Positions 20,194 through 30,237 are shown, numbered from the stretch's first letter. The stretch: 64,000 nucleotides of DNA from an uncultured Pelagibacteraceae bacterium (GCA_902630945.1 CACOWV010000002.1:51526-115525); one strand, 5' to 3'. A program made the numbers and translations. The notes: a model not told the origin generated them from the sequence alone.

Positions 20194-20882
20194 TACCCCC
20201 TACTATATTTAACTTCTAACTTATTAATTAACTTCATGCTTAAGAAAGTCAGCAGCAGATATAAAACTGCTGCAAAAGAGTAAAAAAACAATGGATCTCT
20301 TGTAGACCCAGCGGCAATGTAAGATTGTCTCATTATTTCAACCAATCCTGTTACAGAGATTAAAGATGTGTCTTTGAGAGTAATTTGCCAAACATTACTT
20401 AAATTTGGTATCGCAAGTCTTAACATTTGTGGCAGAATGATTTTATAAAACTGCTTAAATTTACTAAAACCTAAAACTTTAGCAGCTTCAAATTGACCTT
20501 TGTCGATAGATTGGATTGCGCCTCTAAAAACTTCAGTAGAATAAGCACCCGAAATAATTCCAATAGCGAATGAACCAGTTACAAAAGCATTTATTTCTAT
20601 GTACTCATTATAACCAAACATTGAAGCTACAAACATAATCGCTCCACTGCCTCCAAAGAAGAAAAGGTAAATAACAAGAAGTTCAGGCACTCCCCTAATT
20701 ATTGTAGTGTATGTATTGGCGATTAAATTTAAGGATTTTAATTTTGATAATTTTAATGGAGTAAAAATTGCAGCGAAACTAAAACCAATTATTATTGCTG
20801 TAATTGATACAGCTATCGTCATTAAAGTGGCGCGAAATAACTCATCACCCCAACCAGTATCTCCAAATGCTAGAAGTTCCAT
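20190..20882 (-). CDS. polar amino acid ABC transporter permease
   Basis: EAAKVLGFSKFKQFYKIILPQMLRLAIPNLSN EAA loop; overlaps next permease. Confidence 0.88.
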   Translation of the reverse strand: MELLAFGDTGWGDELFRATLMTIAVSITAIIIGFSFAAIFTPLKLSKLKSLNLIANTYTTIIRGVPELLVIYLFFFGGSGAIMFVASMFGYNEYIEINAFVTGSFAIGIISGAYSTEVFRGAIQSIDKGQFEAAKVLGFSKFKQFYKIILPQMLRLAIPNLSNVWQITLKDTSLISVTGLVEIMRQSYIAAGSTRDPLFFYSFAAVLYLLLTFLSMKLINKLEVKYSRGY

Positions 20883-20884
20883 AC

Positions 20885-20918
20885 AGATCGGCGACTATAC
20901 ATGATAGTCGCCAAATCT
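20885..20918. other. intercistronic stem-loop between substrate-binding protein and permease genes
   Basis: Perfect 9-bp arms GGCGACTAT(20890-20898)/ATAGTCGCC(20904-20912), flanked by AGAT/ATCT. Confidence 0.75.
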
Positions 20919-20927
20919 AAAATTGAA

Positions 20928-21758
20928 TTACATAGAAGCGTCGAAACCGAACCACTTAGTAGCTATTCTACTAATATCTCCGTTCTTTCTCGCTTTATTA
21001 ATTGCAGCATTAAACTTTTTCAAAAGTTCAGTATCATCTTTTCTAATACCAACTCCAACACCGTTTCCAAACGCACCACCTGAAAAAGTTGGACCTGTTA
21101 ATACAACAGGCTTACCAGATTTTTCTGCATAATCGCTAAATGCTACTGCAGCAGCTAATGCAGCGTCACATCTACCTGATGCTAAATCTAAGTTTACTTC
21201 ATCTTGTGTTTTGTATGTTCTTACGTTTACTTTCCCAACATCACCAGAGTCTAAAAAGTTTTGGTGAATTGTAGCAGTTTGTACGCAAACAGTTTTACCT
21301 GCTAATGCAGCTGTAAGAGTTTTTAATGCTTTTTTTGCAGCAGCGTTAGGTTTAGTTAAATTAATTCCAGCTGGAGTATCTAAACCCTCTAAGCTTGAAC
21401 CTTTCATAACTGCTAAAGATGCAACTTCATCAGCATAACCTTGAGAAAAGCTAATTGCTTTTTGTCTTTCTGCTGTAATAGACATTCCTGCCATTATTGC
21501 ATCAAACTTTCTCATAATTAATGCAGGTATCATTCCATCCCAATCTTGCTCCACTATTGTACATTGCTGTCCAATATATCTGCAAAGTGTGTAAGCTAAC
21601 TCCACTTCAAATCCTATTAATTTACCAGACTCGTCTTTAGAATTCCACGGAGGGTAAGCACCTTCTGTTCCAATTCTAATTTTGTCAGCATTAACATTCC
21701 CCATAACTAATAGAGAAAGTAAAACTGAAAAAATTGTTTTTTTGAATATATTCATCAT
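20928..21758 (-). CDS. periplasmic amino-acid-binding protein (HisJ/ArgT-like)
   Basis: Signal peptide; RIGTEGAYPPWNSKDESGKLIGFEVELAYTLC; DWDGMIPALIMRKFDAIMAGMSIT. Confidence 0.92.
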   Translation of the reverse strand: MMNIFKKTIFSVLLSLLVMGNVNADKIRIGTEGAYPPWNSKDESGKLIGFEVELAYTLCRYIGQQCTIVEQDWDGMIPALIMRKFDAIMAGMSITAERQKAISFSQGYADEVASLAVMKGSSLEGLDTPAGINLTKPNAAAKKALKTLTAALAGKTVCVQTATIHQNFLDSGDVGKVNVRTYKTQDEVNLDLASGRCDAALAAAVAFSDYAEKSGKPVVLTGPTFSGGAFGNGVGVGIRKDDTELLKKFNAAINKARKNGDISRIATKWFGFDASM

Positions 21759-21816
21759 TCTCTCCTTTAATAAAAAAATTAGTATTTCATAAATTACAGA
21801 TATAAAAAAGAAAAAA

Positions 21817-22857
21817 TTAATGATTTATTGATGAGGAGAAATTCCAAGAGCAATCAAAACTAGGCACATAAACCCTTGATAATTTGGTATTTCCAAAATG
21901 ATGGTGAAAAACATTCAGCCAGTTTTCAACTTGGTGGGGTTTTTTATCTTGGCTGCCAACTTGAGCAGTAATAACTCCTTTTGGTTTTAAAATTCTTACT
22001 AAAGAGTCCATATTTTTTGCTGCTAGATCAATACAAAATTGATCATCATTTAGGTCAACGAATATATGATCATAAGTGTCTTCTTTTACTAATTTTATAC
22101 TTTCAAATGCATCGCCCCAAACACATTTCACAGAATTTTTTTCAGTAGCTTTTTTTCCAATATCTCCTAAATGTTTGTTACATACGTCAACTACCTCAGG
22201 ATCAAGCTCATACCAATCTATAAAATTAAATTTTTTAGAAATACATTCTCTTGCTACACCGCCATCTCCGCCACCAATTATTGCAGCTTTGTCGTTATTT
22301 TTGTTTAATTTTAAACCCGAGCCGACAAAAGTTGAGCTATACAAGTATTCATCTGATGCTGCAACTTGTATTTCACCATCAATAAATAAAGATTTTCCAA
22401 ATTGCTCTAGTTCCAAAATTTCTATATGCTGACCAACTTTAGATTTAAAATCCTCTAAAACTTCATTCACAACATATGATTTTTGTAATCCAGGTGTGCT
22501 ATAAATATCATGATAAAGAGATCTAGTATCTCTATTAAATTCTTTTTTTACAATTCTTTTATGCTCAAATTCTTCTTTAACAATATCAATTGCAATAGAT
22601 GGACTTATTTTACCGCAGGTAAAAAAATCAAAACTTATTATCCCTTTTTCTGGAAAAGTGTGAAAACTTATATGACTTTCAGCTAGTAATGCTAAAATTG
22701 TAAATCCTTGGGGTTCAAATTTATATTTTGAAATATTTAAAATAGTAACATCAGCTGCTTTTGCAATTTTATTTATTACTCTTTCATAAACTGAAGGATC
22801 ATACTCCTTCGAAGTTCCAATTATATCTAAAGTAATATGCTCCCCAACTTTAATCAT
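21817..22857 (-). CDS. fused S-adenosylmethionine decarboxylase (SpeD) - spermidine synthase (SpeE)
   Basis: N-domain AESHISFHTFPEKG (pyruvoyl-Ser cleavage site); C-domain GGGDGGVARE and aminopropyltransferase fold motifs. Confidence 0.93.
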   Translation of the reverse strand: MIKVGEHITLDIIGTSKEYDPSVYERVINKIAKAADVTILNISKYKFEPQGFTILALLAESHISFHTFPEKGIISFDFFTCGKISPSIAIDIVKEEFEHKRIVKKEFNRDTRSLYHDIYSTPGLQKSYVVNEVLEDFKSKVGQHIEILELEQFGKSLFIDGEIQVAASDEYLYSSTFVGSGLKLNKNNDKAAIIGGGDGGVARECISKKFNFIDWYELDPEVVDVCNKHLGDIGKKATEKNSVKCVWGDAFESIKLVKEDTYDHIFVDLNDDQFCIDLAAKNMDSLVRILKPKGVITAQVGSQDKKPHQVENWLNVFHHHFGNTKLSRVYVPSFDCSWNFSSSINH

Positions 22858-22858
22858 T

Positions 22859-23515
22859 TTACCCTTTTTTATAATTCTTAGCCTTGTCTAAAACTTTTTT
22901 CATTTCTTCAAATGAAAGAATCTTAGGTTGTCCTAACTTTAGAGCAATAGTGTATTGATGACAAATATTTTCTACCTCTTGCGCAAGTTCGAAGGCATCT
23001 TCTAAATTTTTACCAAAGGCAACCTGGCCGTGATTAGACATTAAACAGGCACTTCTATCTTGTAGAGCCTTAATTACATTTTTAGACAGCTTTTCTGTTC
23101 CAAAAGTTGCGTATTCAGCACATTTAATGTCCTCACCGCCAGCTAGTGCAATCATATAATGAAACGGAGGAATAGCTTTTCCATGTGAAGACACAGCTGT
23201 TGCGTGTGGAGAATGAGCATGAACAATTGCATGAGCATCTTTTTTATTAACATAAATATCTCTATGAAATCTCCATTCAGATGAGGGTTTGTTAATTGAT
23301 TCGTTATTTTCTACCTCTTCATTTAAACCCATAAAAATAATATCTTCTGATTTTAATGTTTCATATTTTTTTCCAGAAGGAGTGATCAAGTAACCATCAG
23401 TACCATTTTCCTTAGATCTTAGAGATATATTGCCTGATCTTAGTGGTGAAAGATTTGTGGAATTCAGCTTTAAGGAATATTCAATAATCTGATTTCTTTG
23501 ATCTAAAATTTTCAT
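22859..23515 (-). CDS. class II aldolase (fuculose-phosphate aldolase-like; possible DHAP-shunt Ald2)
   Basis: LSPLRSGNISLRS; IVHAHSPHATAVS; SNHGQVAFGKNLEDAFELAQEVE zinc-site motifs; next to mtnA. Confidence 0.85.
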   Translation of the reverse strand: MKILDQRNQIIEYSLKLNSTNLSPLRSGNISLRSKENGTDGYLITPSGKKYETLKSEDIIFMGLNEEVENNESINKPSSEWRFHRDIYVNKKDAHAIVHAHSPHATAVSSHGKAIPPFHYMIALAGGEDIKCAEYATFGTEKLSKNVIKALQDRSACLMSNHGQVAFGKNLEDAFELAQEVENICHQYTIALKLGQPKILSFEEMKKVLDKAKNYKKG

Positions 23516-24582
23516 TTAAATAACCTCTTTAATCCATCCGTTGATGCCTCACATATGCCTTTCTCAGTAATTAATCCTGTTACATATTTTGCAGGTGTAA
23601 CATCAAAGGCTAAATTCATAGCTTTACTTTTTTTTGGATAAATTTGTACTTTCTTAATAATTCCATTTTTATCAAAACCTTCGATATGAGATAATTCTTC
23701 TGAATTTCTCACTTCTATAGGAATATCTTTATGATTTTTCATATTCCAATCAATTGTTGAACTTGGTAGTGCTACATAAAAAGGAATATCATTATCATGA
23801 GCAGCCAAAGCTTTTAGATAAGTTCCAACTTTATTACAAACATCTCCGTTAGCTAAAGTTCTATCTGTTCCAACAATACACATATCAACTTCACCTCTTT
23901 GCATTAAAATCCCACCAGTATTATCTGCGATGATTGTATTTTTAATCCCCTCTTCATTTAACTCATATGAAGTTAAATTAGCTCCTTGATTTCTTGGTCT
24001 TGTTTCATCTACCCATACATGAACTGGAATACCTTTTTTGTGTGCATGGTATATTGGAGAGGTAGCAGTCCCCCAATTTATTGTTGCAAGCCATCCAGCG
24101 TTACAATGTGTTAAAATATTTACTGTATCTTTTTTTTTATTACATATTTCCTCAATTATTTTGAGACCGTTTAATCCTATATTTTGGCAAAACTTTATAT
24201 CCTCTTCACAAATTTCTTTAGATTCATTCAAAGCTATTTCTAAAATTTTATCACTATTAACTCCTGATAATTTATTGATCATTCTATCAACAGCCCACTT
24301 TAAATTTATTGCTGTTGGTCTGGAACTGATTAAATTTTCTGCTGATTTCTTTAAAAAAGATTGGTCATTATTTTCAAGGATTGCTAAAACTAATCCATAA
24401 GCAGCAGTAGCTCCTATCAAAGGCGCACCTCTTACTTCCATTACTTTTATTGCATTTATCGCATCATTTACTGTTTTAAGATCTTTAATAATAAATTGGT
24501 GTGGAAGTTTTGTTTGATCAATAATTTTTACAACATTATTTTCAAACCAGATTGTGCGGTATTCTTTACCTTCAATTTTCAT
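23512..24582 (-). CDS. mtnA: S-methyl-5-thioribose-1-phosphate isomerase
   Basis: MEVRGAPLIGATAAYGL, THCNAGWLAT, DETRPRNQGANLT, VGTDRTLANGDVCNKVGTY. Confidence 0.94.
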   Translation of the reverse strand: MKIEGKEYRTIWFENNVVKIIDQTKLPHQFIIKDLKTVNDAINAIKVMEVRGAPLIGATAAYGLVLAILENNDQSFLKKSAENLISSRPTAINLKWAVDRMINKLSGVNSDKILEIALNESKEICEEDIKFCQNIGLNGLKIIEEICNKKKDTVNILTHCNAGWLATINWGTATSPIYHAHKKGIPVHVWVDETRPRNQGANLTSYELNEEGIKNTIIADNTGGILMQRGEVDMCIVGTDRTLANGDVCNKVGTYLKALAAHDNDIPFYVALPSSTIDWNMKNHKDIPIEVRNSEELSHIEGFDKNGIIKKVQIYPKKSKAMNLAFDVTPAKYVTGLITEKGICEASTDGLKRLFK

Positions 24583-25451
24583 TTATTTAAAACCCTACCT
24601 GCAACTGTTTTTAATTTATCTTTAGTTTTTTGTGTTCTTTTTTCAGGTGCTGTGATGATGGCAACGTCTAAACAATTGTTAGTTGGGTCTTTATGATCAA
24701 TATGATTTTCAAAATTTTCAATTAAGTTTTTAATCATATTTTTTGCCTTAGCAGCATTACCTAATAAAACTGTAATTACTTGTTGAACATCAACATTTTC
24801 ATGATTTGGGTGCCAACAATCATAATCTGTTACCATTGAAACAGATGCGTATCTTATCTCTGCTTCTCTTGCTAATTTTGCCTCTGGCATGTTTGTCATT
24901 CCAATTACATCTGCCTTCCAAGACCTATATAAATTTGACTCTGCGAGGGTAGAAAATTGTGGACCTTCCATTACTACATATGTTCCATTTCTCTGATATT
25001 CAATTTTTTCTTTTTTAATTGCTTCTTCACAGGCATTCATTAAACCATTTGATGTTGGATGAGCCATTGAAACATGCGCAACGATCTCGTCATCAAAAAA
25101 CGTCTTTTCTCTAGAAAATGTCCGGTCTATAAATTGATCAATAATTACAAATTTACCAGGTGACAAATCTTCTTTTAATGAGCCAACAGCAGACACAGAT
25201 ACAATATCGGTAACTCCTAATTGTTTGAGAGCATCAATATTTGCTCTAAAATTTATTTTTGATGGAGAAATAAAATGACCACGTCCATGTCTTGGTAAGA
25301 AAAAAACATCTTTATTGTTATAATTAGTTTTTAATATTTGATCTGATGGTTTTCCCCATGGGGTATTAAGGTCCAATAATTGTCTATTTTTAAACTCTTC
25401 AACATCATAAAGACCACTACCACCTATGATTGCTAATTTATTTATTGTCAT
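24579..25451 (-). CDS. mtnP: S-methyl-5'-thioadenosine phosphorylase
   Basis: IGGSGLYDVEEF, PRHGRGHFISPSKINFRANI, NMPEAKLAREAEIRYASVSMVTDYDCW. Confidence 0.94.
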   Translation of the reverse strand: MTINKLAIIGGSGLYDVEEFKNRQLLDLNTPWGKPSDQILKTNYNNKDVFFLPRHGRGHFISPSKINFRANIDALKQLGVTDIVSVSAVGSLKEDLSPGKFVIIDQFIDRTFSREKTFFDDEIVAHVSMAHPTSNGLMNACEEAIKKEKIEYQRNGTYVVMEGPQFSTLAESNLYRSWKADVIGMTNMPEAKLAREAEIRYASVSMVTDYDCWHPNHENVDVQQVITVLLGNAAKAKNMIKNLIENFENHIDHKDPTNNCLDVAIITAPEKRTQKTKDKLKTVAGRVLNK

Positions 25452-25491
25452 GTTTAAAAATTAATTTATTTATTGTTTATAAATCACTATT

Positions 25492-26019
25492 ATGAATTTA
25501 AAAGATTTTATTAGGTCTATTAAAGATTATCCAAAAAAAGGGATACTATTTAGAGATATTACAACTTTAATTAAAGATGAAAAAGCTTTTAAAGAAACAA
25601 TAAACCAGATTGTTGAAAGATCAAAAAAAGTGAAGTTTGATAAAATAGCGGCTATAGAATCTAGGGGCTTTGTATTCGCTTCTGCTGTATCTTATATTTT
25701 GGAAAAGCCTTTTATAATGTTAAGGAAAAAAAATAAACTTCCTGCTGATGTTCATTCTATAGATTTTGAATTAGAGTATGGAACAGCAACAATTGAGGTT
25801 CATAAGGACTCAATTGAAAAAAATGAAAAAGTTTTAGTTATTGATGATTTAATTGCAACGGGTGGAACTGCGGAGGCTGCAGCAAAATTAATTGAGATTT
25901 CAGGTGGAAAAGTGGCATGCTTTGTATTTGTAATAAATCTTTTTGACTTAAATGGATCAGACAATTTAATTAAAAAAGGTTATAAAGTTGAAAATTTAAT
26001 TAAGTTTCCAGGTCATTAA
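25492..26019 (+). CDS. apt: adenine phosphoribosyltransferase
   Basis: FRDITTLIKD, AIESRGFVFAS, VLVIDDLIATGGTAEAA PRPP-binding motif. Confidence 0.94.
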   Translation: MNLKDFIRSIKDYPKKGILFRDITTLIKDEKAFKETINQIVERSKKVKFDKIAAIESRGFVFASAVSYILEKPFIMLRKKNKLPADVHSIDFELEYGTATIEVHKDSIEKNEKVLVIDDLIATGGTAEAAAKLIEISGGKVACFVFVINLFDLNGSDNLIKKGYKVENLIKFPGH

Positions 26020-26028
26020 AAAATTGAA

Positions 26029-27042
26029 ATGAAAAAAATTATTATTACAGGTGGATTAGGTTTTATAGGAAGTAATTTAATAGATTTATTGATTAATAAG
26101 AATTATTACATAATTAATATTGATAAAGTAACTTATTCTTCAAATTATTATAACACTAAAGATTATAAAAATTCAAAAAAATATAAATTTATCAAATGTG
26201 ATATTAAAGATAAAAAACTTAAAAAAATAATATTTAAATATAAACCAGTTTGTATATTTAATCTTGCAGCTGAAACCCATGTTGATAGATCTATCGATAG
26301 CCCTGATAATTTCATTCAAAGTAACATAATAGGAGTTTTTAACCTTTTAGAATGTTTTAAAGAATTTTCAAAAAAATATAAATCGAAATTGATACATATT
26401 TCAACTGATGAAGTTTATGGAGATGTGTTGTCTGGAAGGTCATCTGAAAATTATCCATATCAACCAAGTTCACCTTATGCAGCAAGTAAAGCTGCATCAG
26501 ATCATTTGGTAAGTTCATATGTTAGAACTTATAAAATACCAGCTATTGTTACTAATTGTTCTAACAATTACGGACCAAAACAACATCCTGAAAAATTAAT
26601 TCCAAAGCTTATTTATAATATTATAAATAATAAGCCTCTTCCAATTTATGGGAAAGGAGAAAATTCAAGAGAATGGATTTATGTAAAAGATCATTGTGAA
26701 GCATTATTAAAAGTTTTTCTTAAAGGTAAAATTGGTGAATTTTATAATATCGGATCAAATAAAAATTTAAATAATCTACAAGTAACTAAAGAACTAATTA
26801 AAATTTCTAAAAATATCATTAAATTAGGAAAAAAAGTTAAAATATCATTTGTCAAAGATAGACCAGGTCATGATGTAAGATATGCTCTAAATAGTGATAA
26901 AATTAAAAAAACACTTGGCTGGGAACCAAAGACAAATTTTAGACAAGGAATTTATTTAACTTTTGATTGGTACTTAAAAAATAAATCTTATTTTAAATCT
27001 TTGTCAAAAAAAGACATTGTAAAGAGATTGGGAAAATTATGA
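26029..27042 (+). CDS. rfbB: dTDP-glucose 4,6-dehydratase
   Basis: GGLGFIGSNLIDLL; AAETHVDRSID; STDEVYGD; YxxxK (YAASKAASDHL). Confidence 0.92.
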   Translation: MKKIIITGGLGFIGSNLIDLLINKNYYIINIDKVTYSSNYYNTKDYKNSKKYKFIKCDIKDKKLKKIIFKYKPVCIFNLAAETHVDRSIDSPDNFIQSNIIGVFNLLECFKEFSKKYKSKLIHISTDEVYGDVLSGRSSENYPYQPSSPYAASKAASDHLVSSYVRTYKIPAIVTNCSNNYGPKQHPEKLIPKLIYNIINNKPLPIYGKGENSREWIYVKDHCEALLKVFLKGKIGEFYNIGSNKNLNNLQVTKELIKISKNIIKLGKKVKISFVKDRPGHDVRYALNSDKIKKTLGWEPKTNFRQGIYLTFDWYLKNKSYFKSLSKKDIVKRLGKL

Positions 27043-27908
27043 TTAAAAAAGGGATTATTCTTGCTGGAGGAAGGGGAACTCGAATGAGTCCTTTAACAAA
27101 AGCTGTAAATAAACAGCTTCTTCCTATTTATGATAAACCTCTAATTTTTTATCCGTTATCAATTTTAATGTTAGCTAATATTAAAGATATTCTTATTATT
27201 GTTAATAAAGGACAACTTAATCAATATAAAAAGATCTTACCTAATGGAAATAATTTAGGGATTAAAATTACTTATTTAGAACAAAATAAACCAAGAGGTT
27301 TGCCTGATGCATTCGTGATTGGTGAAAAGTTCATAGGAAAAGAAAATGTAGCTATGATTTTAGGGGACAATTTTTTTTATGGACAAAATTTAACAACCAA
27401 GTTGATCGAAAATACAAGATTAAATAGGGGGGCCAGAGTTGTTTTACACAAAGTTTCTAGGCCAGAACTCTTTGGTGTAGCTAAGGTTAACAAAAATAAT
27501 AAGATAATTTCAATAAAAGAAAAGCCCAAAAAATATTTATCAGACCTTGCTATTACAGGCTTATATTTTTTTGATAACAAAGTTGTAAAATATGCAAAAA
27601 AATTAAAACCTTCTAAAAGAGGTGAGGTTGAAATAGTAGACTTATTAAACTTTTACAGATTGGAAAAACAATTATCTGCTGATCTAATTGGCAGGGGCGG
27701 TGCTTGGCTTGATACAGGATCAATTGAAGATTTTTATAAAACTTCAGCTTTTGTATCAGCAATTGAAAATAGACAAGGATTTAAAATTGCGTGTCTTGAG
27801 GAAATCGCATTAAATAAAAAATGGGTTAAAAAAAAACAGGTCCAGGAATCAATTAAATTTTATGGAAATTGTGAATATTCAAATTATTTAAAAAAATTAA
27901 TAAATTAA
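27039..27908 (+). CDS. rfbA: glucose-1-phosphate thymidylyltransferase
   Basis: GIILAGGRGTRMSPLTKAVNKQLLPIYDKPLIFYPLS; GDNFFYG. Confidence 0.94.
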   Translation: MIKKGIILAGGRGTRMSPLTKAVNKQLLPIYDKPLIFYPLSILMLANIKDILIIVNKGQLNQYKKILPNGNNLGIKITYLEQNKPRGLPDAFVIGEKFIGKENVAMILGDNFFYGQNLTTKLIENTRLNRGARVVLHKVSRPELFGVAKVNKNNKIISIKEKPKKYLSDLAITGLYFFDNKVVKYAKKLKPSKRGEVEIVDLLNFYRLEKQLSADLIGRGGAWLDTGSIEDFYKTSAFVSAIENRQGFKIACLEEIALNKKWVKKKQVQESIKFYGNCEYSNYLKKLIN

Positions 27909-29221
27909 ATCTCGGATCGCGCTTTTAATCTCTCATAAATCAATCTTGTTTTAACCCCAATACTCAAAAATGGTTCTGGGGGGATCCAAGTTGGCTTTTT
28001 TATTAACTCAATAATTTTAATTTCCTCGGAACTCTCATTACATGCCTTAATTGCAATTTGTTCTCCAAACAAAGTACCTACACCAATACCTGAACCATTA
28101 TAACAGCCGGCTACAAAAATATTTTCATTAATTTTCTCAAAAATTTGAGAACTATTTCTTGTTCTTGCAACTATGCCTGACCATGTTGACTGGATAATAT
28201 CATCAGGTAATTGAGGAAATCTTTTTTTAATTCCAAGCTTATGCTTTAGAGTTCTTATATTTAAATCAGATTGTGACATCTTTAATGGATTTCTAACTTC
28301 AGCAGTATTTCTTATTAAAATTCTTCTGTTTTTTGTCATTCTAACTGTTGCACCCATAGGTCTCACTGGTAATACTCCCCACTCTTTAGGTTCATTAATT
28401 GATTTAAACTCATAATCTGTCAGTGGTCTTGTCATACTAGCTGTTAAAGTTATCGGAAAATTATAATTAGTTTTAATTCCAAGTGATTTTAAAAAACCAT
28501 TAGTTGCAAAAATAATCTTTTTTGTTTTTATTTCACCGCATTCAAACTTACATTTTATAAAATTTCCCTCTTTTATCCACTTTTGAAGAGGCGAATTTTC
28601 AAATAATTCAACATTATTTGGTAATGCATCTATCATTGCTCTTACTAGTTTTCCTGGATGTAATAAAATTCCACCTTTAGTAAAAAGTCCGATTTTATAA
28701 AAGCTGGTGCCTAACCTTTGTTTTAAATTTTCAGAGGAAAGAATTTCATGTTTGAATTTTAATTGAGATAATATTTTTGAAAATCCAAGCAGTTTTTTTT
28801 CATCTTCTAATTTTGAGGAAGCAAAATATTTTCCACACTCATTATATTCACAATCTACCTGATATTCTTTAATAAATTTTTTGATAACTTTTATCCCTAG
28901 TGCATAAATATCAGTTTTTTTTTTATAATCTTTTATTTCATCATTAGAATTAAAACCGTCATTTAAAGTTGTATCAACAAGATATCCTGAATTACGTCCG
29001 CTTGCACCCTCTCCAGCGAGTTGAGAATCAACTAATATTATTTTTTGATTAGGATGGATTTGACTTAATTTCCTTGCAGCAGATAAACCCGTATATCCAG
29101 CTCCAACTATTAGCCATTCACAATCCTTATTAGATTGAATTTTGTTAATATTAAGTCTGGGGTTTAAATCATTTATCCAGCTACAATTTTTATCATTTTC
29201 TAATTTCATTATTTTCTTCAA
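27905..29221 (-). CDS. FAD-dependent oxidoreductase, DAO family (PuuB-like)
   Basis: WLIVGAGYTGLSAARKL; GEGASGRNSGYL; VAGCYNGSGIGVGTLFGEQIA. Confidence 0.88.
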   Translation of the reverse strand: MKKIMKLENDKNCSWINDLNPRLNINKIQSNKDCEWLIVGAGYTGLSAARKLSQIHPNQKIILVDSQLAGEGASGRNSGYLVDTTLNDGFNSNDEIKDYKKKTDIYALGIKVIKKFIKEYQVDCEYNECGKYFASSKLEDEKKLLGFSKILSQLKFKHEILSSENLKQRLGTSFYKIGLFTKGGILLHPGKLVRAMIDALPNNVELFENSPLQKWIKEGNFIKCKFECGEIKTKKIIFATNGFLKSLGIKTNYNFPITLTASMTRPLTDYEFKSINEPKEWGVLPVRPMGATVRMTKNRRILIRNTAEVRNPLKMSQSDLNIRTLKHKLGIKKRFPQLPDDIIQSTWSGIVARTRNSSQIFEKINENIFVAGCYNGSGIGVGTLFGEQIAIKACNESSEEIKIIELIKKPTWIPPEPFLSIGVKTRLIYERLKARSEI

Positions 29222-30230
29222 AAAAATTTAATAAAAATGGGAAAATTTTTTTTGCAATTCTTTTAGAACCTTGAGGTGTTGTATGTAATTCATCATAATA
29301 ATCATCAATCTGCATAGATAAAATTTCATCTAAGGGAATTAAAAAATAATCATTTTTTTTAGCAAATTTCTTTACTTCGTTATTTATCAAAAATAATCTT
29401 TTTTCCTTTACACCATCAAATTTTAATTGAGTTATAAAAACTGGTTTAATATTATTTTCTTGTATCAAGTATTTAATATTTACCAATCTTTTCCTAAATT
29501 GATTAACAAAATTTAAGTCATCATCATTTAAAATCTTATGTAAAATACTTGCTTTTGAATAATCTATAAATTCAAAATCATTATACAATAACTTATTTTT
29601 GAAATCATATGCTAAAGTATTAGTTGGAAAATATTTATTTTTTAAAAATTTAAATTTATCGACAAAAAAACTATTGTTTTTTATATAATCTTTTATTTGA
29701 TCAATTTTTTTTTTACTTATTTTATTATCCCAAAAACTTTCTTCATAATTATAAATAAATCTATCATTAATACCTACAAAAAAAATTACGTATTTAATAT
29801 TTAATTCAGGTATTTTTGGAAACCAAAAATTAAAATCATTAATATAACCATTTACAGATTTTCCGTCAGTGGAGGCATTAAAAATTTTTATATCCTGATT
29901 TAAATTTTCAAATTCTTTATTGATCAATCCCACAATTGTTAATTCTTCTGGTGTATATCTTTGATTTCCAGTGCTTCCACCTTCAAAAATAATTTTAACA
30001 TTTTTTGGATCAAACTCTTCTCCTCTAAATCCCCAATAATTTCTTTTGTAAAAAAAGTTGTATTCTTTGCCATTAAATATTGAGGTTGTTTGCCAGTTAA
30101 TTTTTCTCTCTTTTCTCATATAAATACCAAAATTTTCATTTTTAAACCAATAGCCAAAAAATATTTCTATTAAAACTATTGATAAAAAGAAAAAAAGTAA
30201 GTTGTATGAAATAGTTTTTAAAAAATTCAT
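29193..30230 (-). CDS. membrane-anchored SGNH/GDSL-hydrolase-like protein
   Basis: N-terminal TM helix; IIFEGGSTGNQ (GxS), VIFFVGINDR, LHTTPQGSKRIA (DxxH-like block). Confidence 0.75.
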   Translation of the reverse strand: MNFLKTISYNLLFFFLSIVLIEIFFGYWFKNENFGIYMRKERKINWQTTSIFNGKEYNFFYKRNYWGFRGEEFDPKNVKIIFEGGSTGNQRYTPEELTIVGLINKEFENLNQDIKIFNASTDGKSVNGYINDFNFWFPKIPELNIKYVIFFVGINDRFIYNYEESFWDNKISKKKIDQIKDYIKNNSFFVDKFKFLKNKYFPTNTLAYDFKNKLLYNDFEFIDYSKASILHKILNDDDLNFVNQFRKRLVNIKYLIQENNIKPVFITQLKFDGVKEKRLFLINNEVKKFAKKNDYFLIPLDEILSMQIDDYYDELHTTPQGSKRIAKKIFPFLLNFFEENNEIRK

Positions 30231-30237
30231 TTTAAAA

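Noticed and set aside
22076-22432. Plus-strand 118-aa ORF
   Set aside because: Antisense to the speD-speE fusion, which has unmistakable motifs
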